Positions 1 through 8,768 are shown, counted from the stretch's first letter. The stretch: DNA of 64,000 bases from an uncultured Mucispirillum sp. (GCA_944324465.1 CALUWI010000006.1:82669-146668), one strand, 5' to 3'. Notes: generated from the sequence alone by a model not told the origin. Made by a program: numbers and translations.

Positions 1-80
1 TGGCATTTTTCAATATGAATGCATATATTAGTATTACAATTATGATTTTTACAATTATAGATATATGGGTAGGTAAATAA
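1..80 (+). CDS. C-terminal end of UbiA-like prenyltransferase (partial)
   Basis: Only the last 25 codons lie in the window, in frame 3, ending at a TAA that shares its final A with the ATG of the next gene. The visible tail is one hydrophobic helix beginning FFNMNAYISI and ending DIWVGK. This resembles the last membrane helix of UbiA-family prenyltransferases, which often contain an F-x-x-NA pattern. The one-base overlap with a UbiX gene, its classical partner in ubiquinone or menaquinone (futalosine) synthesis, supports this. The identification rests on a short tail plus context, so it is tentative. Confidence 0.55.
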   Translation, partial: AFFNMNAYISITIMIFTIIDIWVGK

Positions 81-658
81 TGAAACGCTCATTTGTTGCA
101 TTAACTGGAGCAAGTGGTATTCTTTACGGCTTTGGTATAATAAAGGCTTTGCAGAATGCAGGATATGAAGTACATACTGCGGCAGCTAATGAAGCATTAG
201 CAAATGCTCAGGCAGAAACGGGTATAACTTATAAAAGCATTGAAGATATGTATAAATCTAACGGTATAGAGAATATTATAATACATAACAATAATGATTT
301 AAGTGCATCTGTTTCAAGCGGTTCATTTAAAGTGGAGCATTATATTATTGCTCCAGCTTCTATGGGCTTTGTAGGCAGATGTGCAAACGGTATAAGTGCA
401 TCATTAATAGAAAGATGTGCCGATGTAGCTTTAAAAGAAAGGCGTCCATTAGTTGTGCTTTTTAGAGAAATGCCTTTATCTACTATACATTTAGAAAATC
501 TTACTAGGCTTTCTCAGTCAGGAGCTGTAATTATTCCTGCTGCTCCCGGGTTTTATAATAAGCCAGAAACTATTGATGATTTAGTAAATTTTGTAACAGG
601 CAAAGTGCTTGATGTTTTAGGAATAGATAATAACTGCTATAAACGGTGGGAAAATTGA
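80..658 (+). CDS. ubiX: UbiX-like flavin prenyltransferase
   Basis: Probable flavin prenyltransferase, which joins dimethylallyl phosphate to FMN to make prenylated FMN, the cofactor of UbiD-type decarboxylases. The 192 residues match the usual UbiX length. The N-terminal GASG (residues 10-13) is the FMN phosphate-binding start. The block PASMGFVGRCANGISASLI and the later PLVVLFREMPLSTIHLENL are family signatures, and AAPGFYNKP near residue 155 is the conserved substrate-site loop. It overlaps the preceding UbiA-like gene by one base, which implies coupled translation and a quinone pathway role. No ubiD is visible in the window. Confidence 0.9.
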   Translation: MKRSFVALTGASGILYGFGIIKALQNAGYEVHTAAANEALANAQAETGITYKSIEDMYKSNGIENIIIHNNNDLSASVSSGSFKVEHYIIAPASMGFVGRCANGISASLIERCADVALKERRPLVVLFREMPLSTIHLENLTRLSQSGAVIIPAAPGFYNKPETIDDLVNFVTGKVLDVLGIDNNCYKRWEN

Positions 659-1116
659 GAATACTCTGTGCAGAATGTTTTAATCAGATAGTAGATATTA
701 AAAAAGGTATTGCTGTATGCTCCTGCTGCGGTGCTGAATACAATATTGCAGAAAAAAGCACTCAGTTTAAGGTCCGTTTATCTGGCGGGTTTATTAAAAC
801 AAAACTCTCTTATGATGATGTGGTTTTAGGTATAAAAACAGGCTCTATTTTAGCAGGCGATTATATTGCAAGTATAGACGGACCATGGATACATGTTTAT
901 GACTCATCTTTTGAATACTATTTCAAAAAAATAGATGAGCAGGATAACAGAAGCGGCATAATCTTATATAAAAAAAAGAAGAAAAAATTATCTGTTATTA
1001 ATGCACTTGTATTTCTGCTTATAATTTCTATTGCAATTAATTTTACATTAATTGTATTATTATATATGATGAATAACAGGATAACTAATTTAGTAAGTCA
1101 AATAACAGGAGGCTGA
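646..1116 (+). CDS. Zinc-ribbon protein with C-terminal membrane helix
   Basis: Unrecognised 156-residue protein. Two CxxC pairs in the first 30 residues (CAEC and CSCC) form a probable zinc ribbon. A middle domain of about 60 residues follows (SGGFIKTKLSYDDVVLGIKT), then a basic stretch of seven lysines, then one membrane helix at about residues 120-145. This suggests a tail-anchored protein with its zinc ribbon in the cytoplasm. The start is uncertain: GTG at 646, or TTG at 655 that overlaps the ubiX stop and has GGTGGG just upstream. It sits in a same-strand run with the next three genes. No function is proposed. Confidence 0.7.
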   Translation: MGKLRILCAECFNQIVDIKKGIAVCSCCGAEYNIAEKSTQFKVRLSGGFIKTKLSYDDVVLGIKTGSILAGDYIASIDGPWIHVYDSSFEYYFKKIDEQDNRSGIILYKKKKKKLSVINALVFLLIISIAINFTLIVLLYMMNNRITNLVSQITGG

Positions 1117-1118
1117 TT

Positions 1119-1505
1119 ATGGATAAATCTGAAGGAAAAGACTGGTTTGCAAAAACACTTAATAATGTTACAGAAGAAACAGCAAAAGTTTACAAAATTT
1201 CTCGTTTAAAATTAGAAATCAATTCTTTTAATAAAACTTATAATGAGAAAATGCATAAAATGAGTAAACGCCTGCTTAAACTTATTCAGCAGGGAGAAAT
1301 AGATGCATCTCTTTTTGAGCCTGAATACAGCTCTATTGTGCAGATTTCTGAAAAAATAGAAGAAATGGAAACAGAAATAGAAGCTATTAAAGGCAACTTA
1401 AAATTCGGCTTTGGTAAAAAGAAATCTAATGATGAAGATGAAAATATTGTAGATGTTAAAGTAGAAACTGTTGAAAATGATGAGAAAAAAGAGGATAATA
1501 AATAA
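1119..1505 (+). CDS. Small acidic coiled-coil protein, unknown function
   Basis: Unrecognised 128-residue soluble protein. There is no signal peptide. Residues about 25-95 are heptad-rich and probably form two coiled-coil helices. The C-terminal 30 residues are strongly charged and likely disordered (GKKKSNDEDENI onward). The start has a strong AGGAGG site eight bases upstream and lies two bases after the stop of the zinc-ribbon gene, so the two are probably co-translated. The lipoprotein gene that follows overlaps its 3' end. The conserved spacing suggests the small genes act together, but that is inference. Confidence 0.7.
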   Translation: MDKSEGKDWFAKTLNNVTEETAKVYKISRLKLEINSFNKTYNEKMHKMSKRLLKLIQQGEIDASLFEPEYSSIVQISEKIEEMETEIEAIKGNLKFGFGKKKSNDEDENIVDVKVETVENDEKKEDNK

Positions 1506-1944
1506 TTATATTATTATACTGCTTATAAGTTTTATAACAGGCTGTTCAGGTACATTATTTGGTTATGATAATTTGGACGGCCTGTATAAAAACAATATCA
1601 GTAATATGGATATAAGTGTATACTATAACACTGAAAGCGGCTACATAAGCTCTGCAGTTAAAAATGTAAGCAGCACATTTATGACAAACTTAAATATGTC
1701 TATGGAATGTGAATATGATAATGGGGATATTATCACAGATATTCACTCTCTAAGCAATTTAAAAACATACTTTTATAAAAGCATAGTCTTTCAAATAGAT
1801 TATGAAAAATGTAAAAGTTTAGTATTAAAATATATCTATTATCCACAAGTTGATGGTGGATTTATTTATACAGACAGGTTTGGTTCTTATCCTATGCCTG
1901 TTTCAAATGATATACCAGTTGATGGTGCATTAGTAATAAAATAA
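1477..1944 (+). CDS. Small lipoprotein, unknown function
   Basis: Unrecognised 155-residue lipoprotein. An N-region with RKKR is followed by a hydrophobic stretch and the lipobox I-T-G-C, so the mature protein would begin at Cys and be lipidated. The rest has short beta-like segments rich in Tyr, Asn and Ser and includes one phrase reading YYPQVDGGFIYTD. The start lies inside the preceding gene. ATG at 1477 or 1480 gives the best signal peptide, and TTG at 1471 is also open. No clear ribosome-binding site precedes any of these, so the start could be coupled to the upstream gene. Confidence 0.65.
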   Translation: MMRKKRIINNYIIILLISFITGCSGTLFGYDNLDGLYKNNISNMDISVYYNTESGYISSAVKNVSSTFMTNLNMSMECEYDNGDIITDIHSLSNLKTYFYKSIVFQIDYEKCKSLVLKYIYYPQVDGGFIYTDRFGSYPMPVSNDIPVDGALVIK

Positions 1945-1962
1945 TTAATTAAAGGGGTAGTT

Positions 1963-2172
1963 ATGGTTAGAAGACTAAATAATGAAAGAGAGTTTTTACA
2001 GGCTTTAAACAGAGTTGATGAATTAATGTTTCATGCAGTTCCTGGCACACCAGAAGGTGATGAACTTGAGCAGCTTTCTAAAATGATAGAAGAATATGAA
2101 AATAGAAATGCAATAGTTATGAGCCAGTCAAAAGTTGATGATGATGTTATAAATACTAAATATAAAAAATAA
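1963..2172 (+). CDS. 69-residue protein like the N-terminal part of HigA-type antitoxins
   Basis: Short protein with a good AAAGGGG ribosome-binding site. Residues 1-48 follow the pattern of the N-terminal segment of COG5499/HigA-type regulators: x-R-V-D-E-L-M-x(4)-PGTPEGDELEQLSKMIEEYE. In those proteins this segment precedes a helix-turn-helix domain. Here the protein stops about 20 residues later with no room for a DNA-binding domain, and no RelE/HigB-like toxin is next to it. It may be a truncated antitoxin or a free-standing small domain. The family resemblance is from memory and not from a search. Confidence 0.6.
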   Translation: MVRRLNNEREFLQALNRVDELMFHAVPGTPEGDELEQLSKMIEEYENRNAIVMSQSKVDDDVINTKYKK

Positions 2173-2265
2173 AATACCAAATTTTAAAATAAGTATAACT
2201 TAACAGTAGTTTTTTATATATCTAAAAAAGGCTTCTAGTAATAAATTTTATAAATATAGTAAAAT

Positions 2266-2296
2266 CTTTCAATTAAGATAAAATATATCTTGAAAG
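2266..2296. promoter_or_regulatory. Inverted repeat upstream of flavoprotein gene
   Basis: CTTTCAA at 2266-2272 is mirrored by TTGAAAG at 2290-2296, and GAT at 2277-2279 by ATC at 2287-2289. The repeat lies 30-60 bases before the ATG of the flavoprotein gene. It could be an operator or a weak hairpin closing the upstream gene cluster. There is no strong T tract, so an operator-like role is at least as likely as termination. Confidence 0.3.
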
Positions 2297-2325
2297 AAAT
2301 TAAACAATATAATACTATACTTATT

Positions 2326-2862
2326 ATGAGCATATTAATTATTAACGCAAGCCCTAGAAAAAATGGCAATTCAACATTTATCGCTGATAGTTTAAAGGAA
2401 AAGTATGGTGATGACTGTCAGGTAGTGAATCTTAGAGAACTTAACCTTAAGCCATGCACTGCCTGCCGCTCGTGCAAAACTAATAACAGTCTTTGTGTTA
2501 TTCAAGATGATATTTCTGAGCTTTACCCTGCTCTTTTATCAGCTGATAAGATTATTCTTATTTCTCCAAATATTATGGGTTTTATATCAAGCCTTGCTAA
2601 AATTTTAACAGACAGATTTTACTGTTTAAAAACGGCTGAGCGTAAAACTAAATTTGAAGAAGGCAAAAAAATGTTTTTTATATTAACACAAGGTGCAGCA
2701 GACAGAAGCCATGGTGATATGGCTGCTAACTGGGCAAAAAGGTTTTTTGAGCAGTATGGCTTAAAAACATTTACAATGGTTATACCAAACTGTGCCTATG
2801 ATAATACTGACGGTGTAAAAATAAAACTTGATGAAATAAAAATGAATGTATCAATGTTTTAA
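2326..2862 (+). CDS. Iron-sulfur flavoprotein / NAD(P)H-dependent FMN reductase family protein
   Basis: Flavodoxin-fold oxidoreductase of about 178 residues. The start INASPRKNGNS is the FMN phosphate loop of the NADPH-dependent FMN reductase family. Cysteines in KPCTACRSCKTNNSLC (C-x2-C-x2-C-x6-C) resemble the compact motif that binds a 4Fe-4S cluster in iron-sulfur flavoproteins, so it may shuttle electrons between a cluster and FMN. I chose ATG 2326 because the family begins directly with the first beta strand; an in-frame TTG at 2290 would add twelve residues of no clear purpose. The electron partner is unknown. It precedes the aldolase gene by 18 bases. Confidence 0.75.
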   Translation: MSILIINASPRKNGNSTFIADSLKEKYGDDCQVVNLRELNLKPCTACRSCKTNNSLCVIQDDISELYPALLSADKIILISPNIMGFISSLAKILTDRFYCLKTAERKTKFEEGKKMFFILTQGAADRSHGDMAANWAKRFFEQYGLKTFTMVIPNCAYDNTDGVKIKLDEIKMNVSMF

Positions 2863-2880
2863 TTAAAGGAGGATACTCTA

Positions 2881-3858
2881 ATGGCAGTTTCTTACAAAGA
2901 ATTAGGTCTTGTAAACACAAGAGAAATGTTTGCAGACGCTATGAAAAATGGTTATGCAGTTCCTGCATACAACTTTAATAATCTGGAGCAGATTCAGGCA
3001 ATTATCCAAGCATGTGCTGAAACAAAATCTCCAGTTATACTGCAGGTTTCAAAAGGTGCAAGAAACTATGCAAATGCAACAATCTTACGCTATTTAGCAG
3101 TTGGTGCTGTTGAATATGCAAAAGAATTAGGCTGCAGCATACCTATAGCATTACACTTAGACCATGGCGACAGCTATGAACTTTGTGTTGACTGTATAGA
3201 AAAAGGTTTCTCATCAGTTATGATTGATGGCTCTCACCTTCCTTATGAAGAAAATGTTGCATTAACTAAAAAAGTTGTTGATTATGCTCACCAATTTGAT
3301 GTTACTGTTGAAGGTGAATTAGGTGTACTTGCTGGTATTGAAGATGAAGTTCAAAGCGAACATTCTCACTATACTGACCCAGACCAGGTTGAAGATTTCG
3401 TTAAACGCACAGGTGTTGATTCTCTTGCAATCTCTATTGGTACATCACATGGTGCATACAAATTTAAAGTAAAACCTGGCGAAAGTGTTCCACCACTTCG
3501 TTTTGATATATTAGAAGAATGTGAAAAAAGACTGCCAAACTTCCCTATTGTTTTACATGGTGCTTCTTCTGTTCTTCCAGAATATGTGGAATTAATTAAT
3601 AAATACGGCGGTAAAATGGAAAATGCTGTTGGTGTTCCTGAAGACCAGTTAAGAAAAGCTGCTAAATCTGCAGTATGTAAAATCAATATTGACTCTGACG
3701 GTCGTCTTGCATTTACTGCAAAAGTTAGAGAAACACTTGCTCTTCAGCCTGGCGAATTTGACCCTAGAAAATATTTAGGCAATGCTAGAAGTGAGCTTGT
3801 GAAAGCATATAAAGCTAAAAACGAAAATGTTTTAGGCAGTGCAAACAGAGTTAAATAA
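2881..3858 (+). CDS. fba: Class II fructose-bisphosphate aldolase
   Basis: Zinc-dependent aldolase of glycolysis and gluconeogenesis, interconverting fructose 1,6-bisphosphate with dihydroxyacetone phosphate and glyceraldehyde 3-phosphate. The 325 residues are typical. Visible metal and active-site blocks are the N-terminal VPAYNFNN, the HLDHGDS histidine and aspartate segment, VEGELG, the HSHYTDP loop and the HGASSVLPE histidine. The substrate phosphate loop is DSLAISIGTSHGAYK. A strong AAAGGAGG site precedes the ATG. A hairpin immediately downstream probably ends the transcript. A related tagatose-bisphosphate specificity cannot be excluded from sequence alone. Confidence 0.93.
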   Translation: MAVSYKELGLVNTREMFADAMKNGYAVPAYNFNNLEQIQAIIQACAETKSPVILQVSKGARNYANATILRYLAVGAVEYAKELGCSIPIALHLDHGDSYELCVDCIEKGFSSVMIDGSHLPYEENVALTKKVVDYAHQFDVTVEGELGVLAGIEDEVQSEHSHYTDPDQVEDFVKRTGVDSLAISIGTSHGAYKFKVKPGESVPPLRFDILEECEKRLPNFPIVLHGASSVLPEYVELINKYGGKMENAVGVPEDQLRKAAKSAVCKINIDSDGRLAFTAKVRETLALQPGEFDPRKYLGNARSELVKAYKAKNENVLGSANRVK

Positions 3859-3867
3859 ATATATAAG

Positions 3868-3895
3868 CAGAATGGGATGAAATATTCCCATTCTG
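3868..3895 (+). terminator. Terminator after aldolase gene
   Basis: Ten-base stem CAGAATGGGA paired with TCCCATTCTG around a short AT loop, starting nine bases after the aldolase stop. Only a weak TAATTAATT tail follows, so termination may be partly Rho-assisted. Confidence 0.6.
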
Positions 3896-4046
3896 TAATT
3901 AATTAATCTTTTCTATAAAATATAAACTATTCATTTTTATAAACATTTATCTTAAATATTACTTACAGACTGCTTCTAAATATTCTTTGGCTTAAAAACT
4001 ATATTTTGCTGTATGGGAATGTAAAAAATATTATAAATCAGAAATT

Positions 4047-4080
4047 GATTTATGTATGATATTTAAACCATACATAAATC
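4047..4080 (-). terminator. Hairpin downstream of TSUP gene
   Basis: Perfect 12-base stem, GATTTATGTATG at 4047-4058 with its complement at 4069-4080, around a ten-base loop. It lies 18 bases beyond the stop of the leftward TSUP gene. The flanks are AT-rich on both strands without a clean T run. It is probably the terminator of that gene and may also block rightward read-through. Confidence 0.45.
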
Positions 4081-4097
4081 ATATATAATTAATTATA

Positions 4098-4874
4098 TTA
4101 TGCTTGAACTATTTTAATAATAAGTGAAACGAACATTACAATAAATACTATTATTAATATTTTTTTAACGAAAGCCTGACCGTTTTTTATAGCCATTTTA
4201 CTGCCTATGTAGCTGCCTAAAACATTAGCTATTAAAAGAGGGATACCAATAGCTATTATTACCTGCCCTGCTTTTAAAAACATTACTAATGCACCAGCAC
4301 CTGAAGAAAAGTTTACAATTTTTGCTACAGCTGAAGCATTTACCATATTCATACCTAATATAGAATAAAATGCAATTATTAAGAATGTCCCCATACCAGG
4401 ACCGAAAAAGCCGTCATATATACCTAAAACAAAAGTAATAAATGGTGCTGCAATGTATAATTCTTTTTTAGTAAAATCTGTTACATTCTGCTTTAAATTC
4501 TTTTTAGGGATAAATGTAACAATAGCAGCAACAGGAAGAATAAACAGAACTATTTTATTTAAAGTATCCTGAGATAAACCTAAGTTTAGATTTGAGCCAA
4601 CCATACCGCCTAAAAATGCACATACAAGTCCGATTAATGCAATAGGCCATATTACAGTTTTACTGCGGATAAAGTTATATGCCGCTGTTGCTGTGCCGAA
4701 TACTGCAGGCAGTTTGTTTGTAGCTACAGCCATAGTTGGCGAAAGACCAGCAAGCATTAAGGCTGGCACAAGAATAAACCCGCCGCCCCCTGCAATACTA
4801 TCTATAAATCCAGCACAAAATGAGGCAATTATTAAAAATGTAAGTATATAATAAGAATCAGCAATATATTCCAT
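4098..4874 (-). CDS. TSUP-family (TauE/SafE) anion exporter
   Basis: Inner-membrane protein of 258 residues with about eight hydrophobic helices. The first helix pair carries the family signature: FIDSIAGGGGFILVPALML followed by ATNKLPAVFGT, and the repeat half shows GIYDGFFGPGMGTFLI. TSUP proteins move sulfite, sulfoacetate or other organosulfonates and small anions; the substrate here cannot be read from sequence. A GGAGGA site precedes the ATG. The gene diverges from panD across a gap of about 100 bases and is followed by a 12-base hairpin. Confidence 0.88.
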   Translation of the reverse strand: MEYIADSYYILTFLIIASFCAGFIDSIAGGGGFILVPALMLAGLSPTMAVATNKLPAVFGTATAAYNFIRSKTVIWPIALIGLVCAFLGGMVGSNLNLGLSQDTLNKIVLFILPVAAIVTFIPKKNLKQNVTDFTKKELYIAAPFITFVLGIYDGFFGPGMGTFLIIAFYSILGMNMVNASAVAKIVNFSSGAGALVMFLKAGQVIIAIGIPLLIANVLGSYIGSKMAIKNGQAFVKKILIIVFIVMFVSLIIKIVQA

Positions 4875-4920
4875 AAAATTCCTCCAAATAAGCTATAATA
4901 TAAATTTATAATTATTTCAA

Positions 4921-4949
4921 TTGATTTCTTCAACAATTTAATATATACC
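4921..4949 (+). promoter_or_regulatory. Probable promoter of panD
   Basis: TTGATT at 4921-4926 and TATACC at 4944-4949 are separated by 17 bases, close to a housekeeping sigma-70 consensus. The start codon of panD lies 28 bases downstream of the -10 box. Confidence 0.45.
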
Positions 4950-4977
4950 TATTTTACTATTACTAGGAGGCTTATTA

Positions 4978-5406
4978 GTGGAGCTGATTGAAGTTATATC
5001 TGCAAAACTGCATGGAATAAAAATAACAGAAAGTGCACTGCATTACCACGGCAGTGTTACAATTGATGAAGATATTCTTCGTAAGGCTGGTATCCGCCCT
5101 ATGGAGTTTGTATATATATGGAATAAAGCAAGTGGTGCAAGAATAAGCACTTATGTTCTGCCTGGAGAAAAAGGAAGCGGTGTTGTATGCTTAAACGGTG
5201 CTGCTGCAAGAAGCTGCCAGGTTGGAGATGAAGTGATTATATCTCTTTCTAAATATGTTACAAATGACGAAATGGGTGAAAGAAAAGCAAAAGTGCTTAC
5301 TTTTAATCATAACAGCCGTATAAATACAATAGATGAAATATTAGAATATGATTTTATAAGCGATACAGAAGATAACTGGCAGTTTAAAATCAATAAACTC
5401 TATTAA
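4978..5406 (+). CDS. panD: Aspartate 1-decarboxylase
   Basis: Pyruvoyl-dependent enzyme making beta-alanine for pantothenate and coenzyme A. The self-processing site is visible: HYHGSVTID, where cleavage between Gly25 and Ser26 would convert the serine to the pyruvoyl group. The downstream pieces YIWNKASGARISTYV and SGVVCLNGAAARSCQVGDEVII are typical, including the NGAAA segment at the active site. At 142 residues it is longer than most family members because of about 20 extra C-terminal residues. The start is GTG with AGGAGG upstream. It is monocistronic here, and panB and panC are not in the window. Confidence 0.93.
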   Translation: MELIEVISAKLHGIKITESALHYHGSVTIDEDILRKAGIRPMEFVYIWNKASGARISTYVLPGEKGSGVVCLNGAAARSCQVGDEVIISLSKYVTNDEMGERKAKVLTFNHNSRINTIDEILEYDFISDTEDNWQFKINKLY

Positions 5407-5541
5407 AATTATCTTTTAATTTATAAAACATTAATTTTATTTAAAAAAAGACAAATTTTCTCTTGCAATATAATAAAATAAGTTTATTAATAGTATATTA
5501 TAATATATATTATAATAATTATTTTATCTTGGGAGAGAAAA

Positions 5542-7065
5542 ATGAAGGTAAACGAAAATCCAGGAGCAAAACAAGGTATATTATCTGCTGTCAGCTCTAA
5601 TTTTTTAGGCAGTGCTCCAAGATGGTATAAGATTTTAATTATATCATATCTTATCATTAACCCTATTTTATTTGCTGTTAATCCATTTGTAGCAGGCTGG
5701 GTGTTAATGGCAGAATTTATTTCTACACTAGCATTAGCACTAGTATGTTATCCACTGCCATCTGGTGGTTTATTAGCTATTGAAGCAGTTATTATTGGTA
5801 TGACTTCCGCAGAACATGTTTATGAACATGTAGTAGATAATTTTCCAGTATTATTATTACTTATGTTTATGGTAGCAGGTATCTTCTTTATGAAAGAACT
5901 GCTGCTTTTTATTTTTACTCGCCTTTTAGTAAGCATTCGTTCTAAAATATTTTTATCATTAATCTTTTGTTTTCTTGGTGCATTTTTATCTGCATTTTTA
6001 GATGCATTAACTGTTATAGCTGTTATAATAACAGTTGCATATGGTTTTTATGGTATATATCATAAATATGCATCAAGTAAAGGGGAAAAACAGGCAAAAT
6101 CTATTAAAGATGATGAAAATATTGATGCAATTGATAAAGAAGATTTAGAGAATTTTCGTGGATTTTTAAGAAACTTAATGATGCATGCAGCAGTAGGTAC
6201 AACATTAGGTGGAGCATTAACATTAGTTGGGGAGCCTCAAAATCTTCTTATAGGTAAACAAATGGGCTGGGATTTTATTCAGTTCTTTAAAGAATGTTCC
6301 CCAGTTTCTGTGCCGGTATTTTTTGCAGGTCTTATAACTTGTATTTTAACAGAAGTATTTAAAATATTAGGCTATGGCTACCAAATGCCTGAAAATGTCC
6401 GTAAAGTTTTAGAAGCTGAAGTAAAAAGAACTTCTGAAAATATGGACAGTAAAACAATAGGCAGATATATTGTAGAAGCTGTTGCTGGTGTATTTTTAAT
6501 TATAGCTCTTGCTCTGCATTTAGCTGAAGTTGGTTTAGTTGGTTTAACTATCATCATTTTAGTTACATCATTTACAGGTGTTATTGAAGAACACCGTTTT
6601 GGTGAAGCCTTTACAGAATCGCTGCCATTTACTGCTCTTTTAGTTGTATTTTTTACAATTGTTGCAGTTATAGCAGACCAAAACTTGTTTAAACCTATTA
6701 TTGATGTAGTATTTAGTATGGACGGTAAACACCAAATACTAGCATTCTTTGCTGCAAACGGTGTGCTTTCTGCTATTAGCGATAATGTGTTTGTTGCTAC
6801 CGTTTATATTACAGAAGTTGTTGCAGCATTAAAAGGCGGCATTATTGACCAGCTGCAGGCTGATAAACTTGCAGTTGCAACAAATATGGGAACAAATATT
6901 CCATCAATTGCAACACCTAACGGACAGGCTGCATTTTTATTCTTATTAACTTCTTCACTTGCTCCATTAATAAGATTATCTTATGTACAGATGCTTAAAC
7001 TTGCCCTTCCATACACTATTGTAATGACTACAGTTGCATTACTGGCAACATATTTTAATTTATAA
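5542..7065 (+). CDS. nhaB: NhaB-type Na+/H+ antiporter
   Basis: Integral membrane protein of 507 residues, similar along its whole length to enterobacterial NhaB as I recall it. Matching blocks are [67 protein letters not shown] and the C-terminal [19 protein letters not shown]. It would exchange internal sodium for external protons and aid pH and salt homeostasis. A GGGAGAG site lies nine bases before the ATG. Its TAA overlaps the ATG of larE, so the two are translationally coupled, although their known functions are unrelated. Confidence 0.92.
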   Translation: MKVNENPGAKQGILSAVSSNFLGSAPRWYKILIISYLIINPILFAVNPFVAGWVLMAEFISTLALALVCYPLPSGGLLAIEAVIIGMTSAEHVYEHVVDNFPVLLLLMFMVAGIFFMKELLLFIFTRLLVSIRSKIFLSLIFCFLGAFLSAFLDALTVIAVIITVAYGFYGIYHKYASSKGEKQAKSIKDDENIDAIDKEDLENFRGFLRNLMMHAAVGTTLGGALTLVGEPQNLLIGKQMGWDFIQFFKECSPVSVPVFFAGLITCILTEVFKILGYGYQMPENVRKVLEAEVKRTSENMDSKTIGRYIVEAVAGVFLIIALALHLAEVGLVGLTIIILVTSFTGVIEEHRFGEAFTESLPFTALLVVFFTIVAVIADQNLFKPIIDVVFSMDGKHQILAFFAANGVLSAISDNVFVATVYITEVVAALKGGIIDQLQADKLAVATNMGTNIPSIATPNGQAAFLFLLTSSLAPLIRLSYVQMLKLALPYTIVMTTVALLATYFNL

Positions 7066-7868
7066 TGACATTAAAAAGTAAAGAAAGTAAGTTAATCAAC
7101 ATATTAAAGGGTTTTAAATCATGTGCCGTCGCTTTTTCAGGCGGCACAGATTCTACCCTGCTTTTATATTACCTTTCAAAGCTGAATATAAAAACAAAAG
7201 CATATACTTTTCATTCTTATTTATACCCTGAAAGTGAGCTGAAAGATGCAGAAAATACTGCAGCAATGCTTAATATTGAGCAGGAAGTAATTTATCTTGA
7301 GCCACTTGATATGATAGAAAATATTAAATATAACCCTAAAGAAAGATGTTATATATGTAAAAAATATATGTTTTCTATACTAAAAAAAGCAGCAGCAAAA
7401 GACGGACTTGAAACACTGATTGAAGGCTCAAACTATGATGATAGAAAAGACTTTCGTCCAGGATTTAAGGCTGTGCAGGAAATAGGAGCAGTAAGCCCCC
7501 TTGATATGGCAGCTCTTACAAAAGAAGATATTAGAAACCTTTTAAAACAGGCTAATCTTAACTATAATAAACCGTCTTTTGCATGCTATTTCTCTCGTTT
7601 TCCATATAATATGGAAATAAGCAAAGATATGATTGAGCTAGTATCTAAAAGTGAATGTTATATCCACAGCCTTGGAATGATAAGTGCAAGAGTTAGATAC
7701 CATAACCAAATCGCCAGAATTGAAGCATCAGAAAATCATATAAAAGAAATTATAAATAATAAAGATATACGGGAAAAAATCATCACCTACCTAAAATCTC
7801 TTGGCTTTATCTTTGTATGCATTGATTTAGAAGAATATAAAACAGGCTCCATGAACAGGTTAATATAA
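7065..7868 (+). CDS. larE: LarE-like ATP-dependent sacrificial sulfur transferase
   Basis: Member of the PP-loop ATP pyrophosphatase family that activates a carboxylate by adenylylation and donates sulfur. In lactobacilli LarE builds the nickel-pincer cofactor of lactate racemase with LarB and LarC. The PP loop SGGTDS lies at residues 25-30. ERCYICKK (93-100), RPGFKAVQEIGAVSPL (131-146) and KPSFACYFSRFP (169-180) are family blocks, and Cys174 corresponds to the cysteine whose sulfur is sacrificed. The 267 residues are normal. No larB, larC or racemase gene is in the window. The start codon overlaps the nhaB stop by one base and the stop abuts the next ATG. Confidence 0.85.
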   Translation: MTLKSKESKLINILKGFKSCAVAFSGGTDSTLLLYYLSKLNIKTKAYTFHSYLYPESELKDAENTAAMLNIEQEVIYLEPLDMIENIKYNPKERCYICKKYMFSILKKAAAKDGLETLIEGSNYDDRKDFRPGFKAVQEIGAVSPLDMAALTKEDIRNLLKQANLNYNKPSFACYFSRFPYNMEISKDMIELVSKSECYIHSLGMISARVRYHNQIARIEASENHIKEIINNKDIREKIITYLKSLGFIFVCIDLEEYKTGSMNRLI

Positions 7869-8717
7869 ATGAAATTTAAACTTATAAAATATACTATAAT
7901 AATATTCTCATTGTGTCAATTTTTGACACAAATAAGTTATGCATATAATATGCCATTATTTAATGATACATTAAATAAAAAAGGATTTATGAAAAAACAG
8001 CCTTTCAATATAAGCATAGGATATGAATATAGCAGCACTGATGCCTTTAACTTATCATCAGGTTCAAATATAAGCAGTGCAGAAATCAATAAATCAAGTA
8101 ACGGTATAAAAACAGAAGCAGGGCTTTATATTACACCTTTTCTTAAGTTATTTATAAACTATACATATAGAAACAGTCTTTTAAACATTGAATATACTAT
8201 TAATAAGCAGAACAAAAAAGACCTTTTGAAAGATTATACTGCATTATTTGCAAGAAAAAGTAATGAGCATATTTATATGGCTGGTTTTGAAGCCGCTTAT
8301 GAATGGACTATAAAAAAGTACACACCATATATAGCTTTTAGAGCTGGTTTTGGCTGGACAACATCAGACAACTATGAAGATATATTTTATAATGCATCCT
8401 TTGCCTTAAAAGCAGGCACATATATAACATTTAATAAAAACTTTATATTAAACATATATACTGGTGCAGACTATACTACTCTTTTTAACAGCGGCTTAAT
8501 GGTGGAAAATTTTAATATCAGCATACCTGATGAATATTTAATGATTGGTGCAGTAAATAATTATAATGGAGCAGCAGAGTATCAGGAAAATTATGATAAA
8601 AATATAAATATGCTTCTTGGTGCTGAATTTGATATGTATAAGTATTCATCTATATTTGCAGAAATAAAATATATAAACTGTCTTGTGTTTTATACGGGTG
8701 TAAAAGTAAAATTTTAA
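7869..8717 (+). CDS. Outer-membrane beta-barrel protein, unknown role
   Basis: Secreted protein of 282 residues. A signal peptide spans about residues 1-25, ending ISYA before YNMP. The rest alternates short aromatic-flanked strands (FNISIGYEYS, LFINYTYRN, YTPYIAFRAGFG, FILNIYTGADY) with polar loops, and the chain ends in KVKF. A C-terminal phenylalanine is the usual signal for BAM-dependent barrel insertion. Ten to twelve strands seem likely. Its ATG directly follows the larE stop with no gap. I recognise no named family, and a link to larE function is not evident. Confidence 0.75.
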   Translation: MKFKLIKYTIIIFSLCQFLTQISYAYNMPLFNDTLNKKGFMKKQPFNISIGYEYSSTDAFNLSSGSNISSAEINKSSNGIKTEAGLYITPFLKLFINYTYRNSLLNIEYTINKQNKKDLLKDYTALFARKSNEHIYMAGFEAAYEWTIKKYTPYIAFRAGFGWTTSDNYEDIFYNASFALKAGTYITFNKNFILNIYTGADYTTLFNSGLMVENFNISIPDEYLMIGAVNNYNGAAEYQENYDKNINMLLGAEFDMYKYSSIFAEIKYINCLVFYTGVKVKF

Positions 8718-8768
8718 CTTGTAAAGCATTTTAATTATGCAATAGTTATAACCCATTGCAGTTATGTT

